Source: Myxococcota bacterium (GTDB taxonomy: Bacteria; Myxococcota_A; UBA796; UBA9615; JAKLKC01). From it: DNA of 64,000 nucleotides. Where the stretch lies: NCBI GenBank assembly GCA_023150875.1, contig JAKLKC010000020.1, forward strand, positions 41,081 to 105,080, given 5' to 3'. The notes beneath the pieces were generated by a model. The model worked only from the letters and a program-made list of their open reading frames with translations, did not search any database and was not told the DNA's origin. The position numbers and the translations under genes are program-made. Positions 59,140 through 64,000 of the stretch are shown piece by piece (within the stretch, counting starts at the first letter, position 1; each line of letters opens with the position of its first letter).

Positions 59140-62100
59140 TTGACCGCCCCCATCCCCCACCCGTCCCCGATCCCCGACCCTCACCCCTCCGAGGCCGCCC
59201 CGCGCCCCGGGGCGGGGGGGGGCCGTCTCGCCATCGCCCTCGCCGCGTGCGCCCTCGTCTCGTGGCTGGCTTCCTGGGCGCTGCCGCCCTCGGAGCCCCG
59301 GGAGCCGGACGTCCGCCTCGACTCCTGGGCCGAGGTCGAGGCCCGCCTCCGCGCGGCCGTCGCCTCCCCGCGCCGCCGCCCCTTCGTCGTGATCGGGGAC
59401 TCGGTGGTCGCCGGGAACGTGCTGCGCTCCTCCACTCCCGACGGGTGGGCGGAGTGGCGCCTCGTGTCCCAGCTCGCGTCTCTCTCGGCCCCCGGCGCGT
59501 CCGCCTCCTTCCACGACCTCTCCTCGCCGGGCCTCCTGCCCGCCGACGCCCGCTCCCTCGTCGCCCGCCTGGACGACCTCGATCCGGACCGCCGGGTCGG
59601 CGTCGTCCTGGAGGTGGACCTCCGGTACTTCTCGCGGGCCTATGCCTCCGCCGACGCCGCCCACTCCCAGCCCTTCCTCGCCCTTCCCCCCAGCCCCTTC
59701 GACACCGCCCGCTGGCCCCTGGTGGGCCCCCTGCTGGGGCGGCTGCGGGAGTCCCGGGGCGGCCTGGGCGGGGCTCGGGAGCGGGTGGCGGCGTGGCTCT
59801 CGGGGGTGGCCCCGGAGCTGGTGGCCGCGGCGACGGGCGCGGACGAGGGCGCCGCCACCGACCTCCGCTCGGCCCTGTACCGCCTGCGGGCCCGCCCCCA
59901 CTTCCTGGACCTGGACCTGTCCCCCGGGAGCGCGCAGGTCCGGGCCTTCGACGACCTGGTGGGCCTCCTGGGGGCCTCCTCCCGCCCCGCGCTGCTCTTC
60001 CTGACGCCGGTGAACGAGGCGTGGCTCGCCGAGCCCGGCGAGGAGGGGATCATCGACGCGGCGGCGGCGCGGATCGCCCGCCGGGTGGAGGACGGTCCCA
60101 CCCTGCGCCTGGTGGACCTGGACGACGAGGCCTTCGTGCCCGAGCGCTTCCTGGACCACGTCCACCTCACCCCCGAGGGCAACTCCGTGCTCGCCGCCCG
60201 CCTGCTGGCGGAGCTGGGCGTGCCCGGCCGCCTGCCCCTCGCGCCGGGGGAGGCGCCTCCCCCCCCCGCCGACCTGTCCGCGGTGGTGGGGGGGATCGCG
60301 CAGGGGAGCCGGGACGGCGCGGGCACGAAGGCGCTGTTCCGGGACGTCGAGGACCTCGCCGTCCTGTCCCCGGGCCAGCTCGCCGTCGCCGACACCGGCA
60401 ACCACGCCCTGCGGCGGGTCCGGGTGGGGCGCCGGACGTCGGAGCCGTGGGTGGGGCGAGCCGGCGAGGCAGGCCACCGGGACGGGGCGGGCGACGGCGC
60501 CCTGTTCTCGTCCCCGGCGCGCCTCGCCGCCGACGGCGCGGGGGGGACCTTCGTGCTGGACCGCGGCACGGACACCGTCCGCCACGTCTCCCGGCGTGGC
60601 GAGGTGTCCAGCGTCGCCCCCTACGACCGCCCCCGGGAGGGCCCCCCGCGCCTCCTGGACCTCGCCGCCGTGGACGGACGGGCGTGGGTCCTGGACGCCG
60701 AGAGGCGGGCGGTGGTGGTCCTGCCTTCCGACCCCGGGGGCGACGCCCGGATCGCCGCCACGTTCGGGGCGACCGACCCCGTGTCGTTCGACCTGGACGA
60801 GGCCGGCGACCTGTGGATGCTCACGGCGGCGGGGACCCTCCACCGCCTCGACGCCGGGCGCCTCGCCGGCGGGACGCCCCCGGCCGTCTCCGAGTCCCCT
60901 CCCGTCGCCGCCGCCTCGCCCGACGGCGCGGCCTACTTCCGGGAGATCTGGGGGAGCCGGCACTTCGACAAGGTGCTGCCCCCCGTCCCACTGGCCGACC
61001 TGCCCCTCCAGGACCCCGCCCGGGTGGTCGCCACCCGCCGGGGCCGGCGGGTGCTGGTCCTGGACCGGGTGGGGGATCGGTCCGTCCCCTGGCTGCTGAG
61101 CCCGGTGGAGGGCGAGGCGGTCCCGTGGCTGCCCCCCGACGTCCGGGGCTCCCGCTACAATCCCCAATGGCCCCTCCCCTTCCCCGTCCAGCCCCCTCTC
61201 GCCTTCGACCCGGACAGCGGAGACCTTTACGGCGCGCTGACGGGCCGATCCCTGGTGTACCGCCGGAGAGCGGCCACGGCGATCTCCGACTGGCGCTGGG
61301 AGGAGGGGGGTCCCCGGGTGGCCGCCCGGGATCCCGAGGCCCTCGCCGTGGCCGTCCTGGGCAGCTCCATCCTGGGGCGCGCCGGGGACAGCCCCCTGGA
61401 CGAGCGCGGATCCTTCGCCTCGGCCCTGGAGCCCCGCCTCCGGGCCCACCCCCGGATCGCCGGCCGGCGGATCGAGGTGCGGAACCGCACCGCCGGCCGC
61501 CAGTCCCTCGCCTTCGCCCTGACCACCCTCATGGCCGAGCCCCCGGGGAGCGTGCGGGTGGCGGTCTTCAGCCTGGAGCGGGGGTCCATGGACGACCTCG
61601 TCGGCCAGGGCCGCTCCGCCCGCTTCGGTCCCGACGGCCTGCCGCTGTATCAGCGGGGCCCTGGCCAGCCCCCCTTCCCCATCACCGAGGACGACGCGCC
61701 GCCCCTGGTGCCCGGCGACGAGTCGGGGGTCCCCGAGCTGCGCCGGCTGCTCTCGGCGATCCGGCTGTGGTGCGACCGGGAGGGCATCGTCCCCCTGTTC
61801 CTGGACCTCCTCCCCCTGGGCTCGGACCTCGGACTCGACACCGCCCTCCCCAAGGGCTGCCCCATCCCCCCGGAGACGGTGCGGCGCGAGGTGCGGGCGG
61901 CGGGGATGCCGGTGCTGGAGGCGTGGCGGGTCCTCGCCCTGGAGCTGCCCTCGGGCTACCCCCAGACCTACGACCCCGAGGGACACCTGACCATGCGGGC
62001 CTACGGCGTCCTGGCGGAGGCCGTGGCGGCGTGGATGGCGCCGCGACTGGACGCGGCCTTCGAGGCCGGCGCGGCGCCTCCCCGGCCGGGGGGGCCTCCC

Positions 62101-62496
62101 CCGACCCCCGCCCCCCTCCTGGACCTCGCCGACGACCTGGACCGCGCCCTCGGCCTCCCCGACACGCGCCTGTCCACGTACCCCGAGGGCGACGACCTGG
62201 GGGTGATCGCCGACCTCACCGGCGAGACGCTCCCCGCCGATCCCGCCTCCCTGTGGCGTCGCGCCCTGTGGGTGGCGGCGCGCCACGCCCCCCGGGCGGG
62301 GGAGGGCCGCGGCGTCTCCGTGTCCTTCGTCGTCTTCCAGAACATCAATGAATACGGGCAGTTCGCCTGGGACTCCACCCGCGTCGTCGCCCGGTTCCGG
62401 GTGGGCCCCGGGGACCTCCCGGGGACGGTGGAGCAGGCGGAGGCGCTGCTCCGCGCCGAGGCCCAGGTTCCGCCCCCGTGGCTGGTGAGGAGGTAG
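59140..62496 (+). CDS. SGNH hydrolase - beta-propeller - SGNH hydrolase protein (AlgJ/X-like partner)
   Basis: 1118 aa from a TTG at 59140; no better start is present. One N-terminal membrane helix (LAIALAACALVSWLASWALP) anchors a periplasmic protein. First SGNH domain: FVVIGDSVVAGN (Ser88) and DHVHLTPEGN with the Asp/His pair. An NHL/six-bladed-propeller region follows (about 400-710: LAVADTGNHALRRVRVGRR, FVLDRGTDTVRHVSRRGE). Second SGNH-like domain: VAVLGSSILGRAGDSPLDER (about 740) and YDPEGHLTMRAYGVLAEAV. Ten bases downstream lies an AlgI-type acyltransferase, so this protein probably places or removes O-acetyl groups on an exported polysaccharide, as AlgJ/AlgX do. It is far longer than AlgJ/X (about 400-480 aa). 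Confidence 0.8.
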   Translation: MTAPIPHPSPIPDPHPSEAAPRPGAGGGRLAIALAACALVSWLASWALPPSEPREPDVRLDSWAEVEARLRAAVASPRRRPFVVIGDSVVAGNVLRSSTPDGWAEWRLVSQLASLSAPGASASFHDLSSPGLLPADARSLVARLDDLDPDRRVGVVLEVDLRYFSRAYASADAAHSQPFLALPPSPFDTARWPLVGPLLGRLRESRGGLGGARERVAAWLSGVAPELVAAATGADEGAATDLRSALYRLRARPHFLDLDLSPGSAQVRAFDDLVGLLGASSRPALLFLTPVNEAWLAEPGEEGIIDAAAARIARRVEDGPTLRLVDLDDEAFVPERFLDHVHLTPEGNSVLAARLLAELGVPGRLPLAPGEAPPPPADLSAVVGGIAQGSRDGAGTKALFRDVEDLAVLSPGQLAVADTGNHALRRVRVGRRTSEPWVGRAGEAGHRDGAGDGALFSSPARLAADGAGGTFVLDRGTDTVRHVSRRGEVSSVAPYDRPREGPPRLLDLAAVDGRAWVLDAERRAVVVLPSDPGGDARIAATFGATDPVSFDLDEAGDLWMLTAAGTLHRLDAGRLAGGTPPAVSESPPVAAASPDGAAYFREIWGSRHFDKVLPPVPLADLPLQDPARVVATRRGRRVLVLDRVGDRSVPWLLSPVEGEAVPWLPPDVRGSRYNPQWPLPFPVQPPLAFDPDSGDLYGALTGRSLVYRRRAATAISDWRWEEGGPRVAARDPEALAVAVLGSSILGRAGDSPLDERGSFASALEPRLRAHPRIAGRRIEVRNRTAGRQSLAFALTTLMAEPPGSVRVAVFSLERGSMDDLVGQGRSARFGPDGLPLYQRGPGQPPFPITEDDAPPLVPGDESGVPELRRLLSAIRLWCDREGIVPLFLDLLPLGSDLGLDTALPKGCPIPPETVRREVRAAGMPVLEAWRVLALELPSGYPQTYDPEGHLTMRAYGVLAEAVAAWMAPRLDAAFEAGAAPPRPGGPPPTPAPLLDLADDLDRALGLPDTRLSTYPEGDDLGVIADLTGETLPADPASLWRRALWVAARHAPRAGEGRGVSVSFVVFQNINEYGQFAWDSTRVVARFRVGPGDLPGTVEQAEALLRAEAQVPPPWLVRR

Positions 62497-62505
62497 GCCC
62501 GGGCG

Positions 62506-63930
62506 ATGCAGTTCAACTCCTTCGACTACCTGCTCCTGCTGTCGGTCACGGTGGCCCTGTTCCACGGGCTGCCGGGCCGCTGGCGGCCCTGGCTGGTGCT
62601 CGCCGCGAGCCTCGTCTTCTATGCCTCGTGGAGCGCGCCCTTCCTCCTGGTCCTGGTGGCCAACGCCGGAGTGGACTTCGTCGCCGCGCGGCGGATCCAC
62701 GCCTCGGAGGCGGCCCGGACCCGGCGGCGGTGGCTGTGGGGGAGCGTGTGCGCCAACGTCGCGATGCTGGGATTCTTCAAGTACGCGAACTTCGTCCTGG
62801 AGAACCTCAGGTGGCTCCCGGGGGGGGAGGCCCTGCCCCCCCACCTGGAGATCCTCCTCCCCCTGGGGATCTCGTTCTTCACGTTCCAGAGCATGGCCTA
62901 CACCATCGACGTGTACCGCCGCCGCATCGAGCCCGAGCCCTCCTTCCGCCGCTACTTCCTGTTCATCGTGTTCTTCCCCCAGCTCGTCGCCGGCCCCATC
63001 GAGAGGGCCGCGCGGCTGCTGCCCCAGGTGAACGCCCTGGACCGGGTGCGGGTGGGGAGGGACGACTGGTCGGCGGGCCTGCTGTGGATCGCATGGGGCC
63101 TCTTCCAGAAGACGGTCCTCGCCGACAACTGCGCCCAGCTCGCGGACCCGGTCTTCCACCAGCCGGGGCGCTGGGGCGGCGCCTGGCACGCCCTGGCGGC
63201 CTACGCCTTCACGTTCCAGGTCTACTTCGACTTCGCCGGCTACGTGGACATCGCCCGGGGCTCGGCGAGGCTGCTGGGGGTGAGGCTGGTGCGGAACTTC
63301 AACCTGCCCTTCCTCGCCGAGGGCCCCGCGGACCTTTGGAGGCGCTGGCACATCACCCTGTCGGAGTGGTTCCGGGACTACGTCTACGTCCCCCTCGGCG
63401 GCAACCGGCGGGGCCCCTGGGTGGCGATGAGGAACGGCGTGGCGGTGATGCTGATCTCGGGCCTCTGGCACGGCGCGGCGTGGCACTTCGTGGTGTGGGG
63501 CCTGCTCCACGGCCTGCTGCTGGTGGTGTACCGCCTGGGGGAGCCGGCGCTGCGCCGCGTCACCGGCCTCCTGCCCGCGCCCCTGGACCGGGGGGCGAGG
63601 GTCCTCCTCTTCTTCCACGTCTGGGTGCTGACCCTGGTGATGTTCCGGGCCGAGACGCTCCCCGACACCCTCGCCATCTGGAAGGGGATCGCCTCCTTCG
63701 CCGCCGCTTCCGGCGCGTCCCCGGGATCGGCCCCGTGGGGCGCGATGGCGTCGGTGGCCGCCGCGGTGGCGCTGGTTCCCCTGCTGAAGGCGGCCGAGGA
63801 GTCGCGGGGGATCTTCTCACGCGGGGTGGAGCGGGTCCCCGGCTACGCCGCCGCCTTCACCGGATGCGTCGTCGGGACCGCCGCCCTCGCCCCCAGCGCG
63901 GCGCCCGCGTTCGTGTACTTTCAGTTCTAG
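62506..63930 (+). CDS. AlgI-type MBOAT O-acyltransferase
   Basis: 474 aa, ATG at 62506, ten bases after the SGNH protein. About eleven membrane helices are seen, with the MBOAT marks FFPQLVAGPIERA, FDFAGYVDIARGSARLLGVR, WRRWHITLSEWFRDYVYVPL (His282) and SGLWHGAAWHFVVWGLLHG (His322, the catalytic-type histidine). AlgI moves acetyl groups from a cytoplasmic donor across the membrane for polysaccharide acetylation by AlgJ/AlgX-like partners. With the upstream gene it forms a two-gene acetylation unit. No polysaccharide synthase is in view. The last 70 bases of the window hold no gene. Confidence 0.92.
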   Translation: MQFNSFDYLLLLSVTVALFHGLPGRWRPWLVLAASLVFYASWSAPFLLVLVANAGVDFVAARRIHASEAARTRRRWLWGSVCANVAMLGFFKYANFVLENLRWLPGGEALPPHLEILLPLGISFFTFQSMAYTIDVYRRRIEPEPSFRRYFLFIVFFPQLVAGPIERAARLLPQVNALDRVRVGRDDWSAGLLWIAWGLFQKTVLADNCAQLADPVFHQPGRWGGAWHALAAYAFTFQVYFDFAGYVDIARGSARLLGVRLVRNFNLPFLAEGPADLWRRWHITLSEWFRDYVYVPLGGNRRGPWVAMRNGVAVMLISGLWHGAAWHFVVWGLLHGLLLVVYRLGEPALRRVTGLLPAPLDRGARVLLFFHVWVLTLVMFRAETLPDTLAIWKGIASFAAASGASPGSAPWGAMASVAAAVALVPLLKAAEESRGIFSRGVERVPGYAAAFTGCVVGTAALAPSAAPAFVYFQF

Positions 63931-64000
63931 TACCACGTTCCGAAGGTTCCTCCCCAGTTTCTCCGTTCCCAGGCCCACCCGATCCGGAACGTAGGGCGGG

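Noticed and set aside
57967..63618. 1883-codon open frame on the - strand
   Set aside because: Only its last 325 codons (from 58941) encode the methyltransferase; the rest is a shadow of the SGNH and AlgI genes, with Gly/Arg/Pro/His-rich composition.
1..64000. tRNA and rRNA genes
   Set aside because: I looked for cloverleaf-like GGTTCGA-type T-arms and rRNA landmarks and found none that I can support.

Overview
The window is very GC-rich throughout. Several features point to a Myxococcota-like (former Deltaproteobacteria) chromosome: aspartate-rich spacer segments after lipoprotein or signal sequences, a broken gene ending in a MYXO-CTERM-like tail, a complete Flp/Tad pilus locus, FG-GAP lipoproteins and hybrid kinases. 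This placement is inferred from gene style, not from a marker gene.

Region 1 (1-13653, + strand) holds the 3' end of one tad locus (tadC end, TPR protein, small lipoprotein, TadG-like) followed directly by a full second locus: flp, tadE, cpaB, rcpA/cpaC, tadZ, tadA, tadB, tadC, TPR protein, small lipoprotein, TadG-like. The four-gene tail occurs twice in the same order, so this is a tandem duplication of the pilus locus tail. No prepilin peptidase is present. A DMT-like membrane protein and a broken phosphodiester-glycosidase gene with a MYXO-CTERM-like tail follow, then a convergent serine beta-lactamase-like lipoprotein.

Region 2 (17.4-24.4 kb, - strand) is an accessory three-gene cassette behind its own near-consensus sigma70 promoter: a heptad-repeat coiled-coil protein, an 891-aa protein with a C-terminal Rossmann/TIR-like or deoxyribosyltransferase-like domain, and an 1127-aa protein with an HExxH plus ExxxD metallopeptidase signature. 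It looks like a conflict or defence-type effector system and is the best candidate for something undescribed.

Region 3 (24.6-33 kb) has a flotillin/NfeD pair downstream of an FG-GAP lipoprotein, a truncated TonB-dependent receptor carrying a MITE-like insertion, a lipoprotein, a stretch of short repeats, and a second paralogous FG-GAP lipoprotein.

Region 4 (33-55 kb) includes a POT-family transporter and two related modules that pair a membrane GT-C-like glycosyltransferase fused to an FGE/SUMF1-like domain with a separate FGE-like lipoprotein (34.97-40.29 kb and 49.8-53.2 kb; the first copy is frameshifted). Between them lie a B12-binding radical SAM protein, a REP-like tandem array, a GH31 glycosidase, a two-module hybrid histidine kinase with its response regulator, and an ArsS-type radical SAM enzyme. 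A DUF2079 membrane protein follows the second module.

Region 5 (55-64 kb) contains a receiver protein, an XRE regulator, a second DUF2079 protein, a methyltransferase, and a polysaccharide O-acetylation pair: an unusually long SGNH-propeller-SGNH protein followed by an AlgI-type MBOAT acyltransferase.
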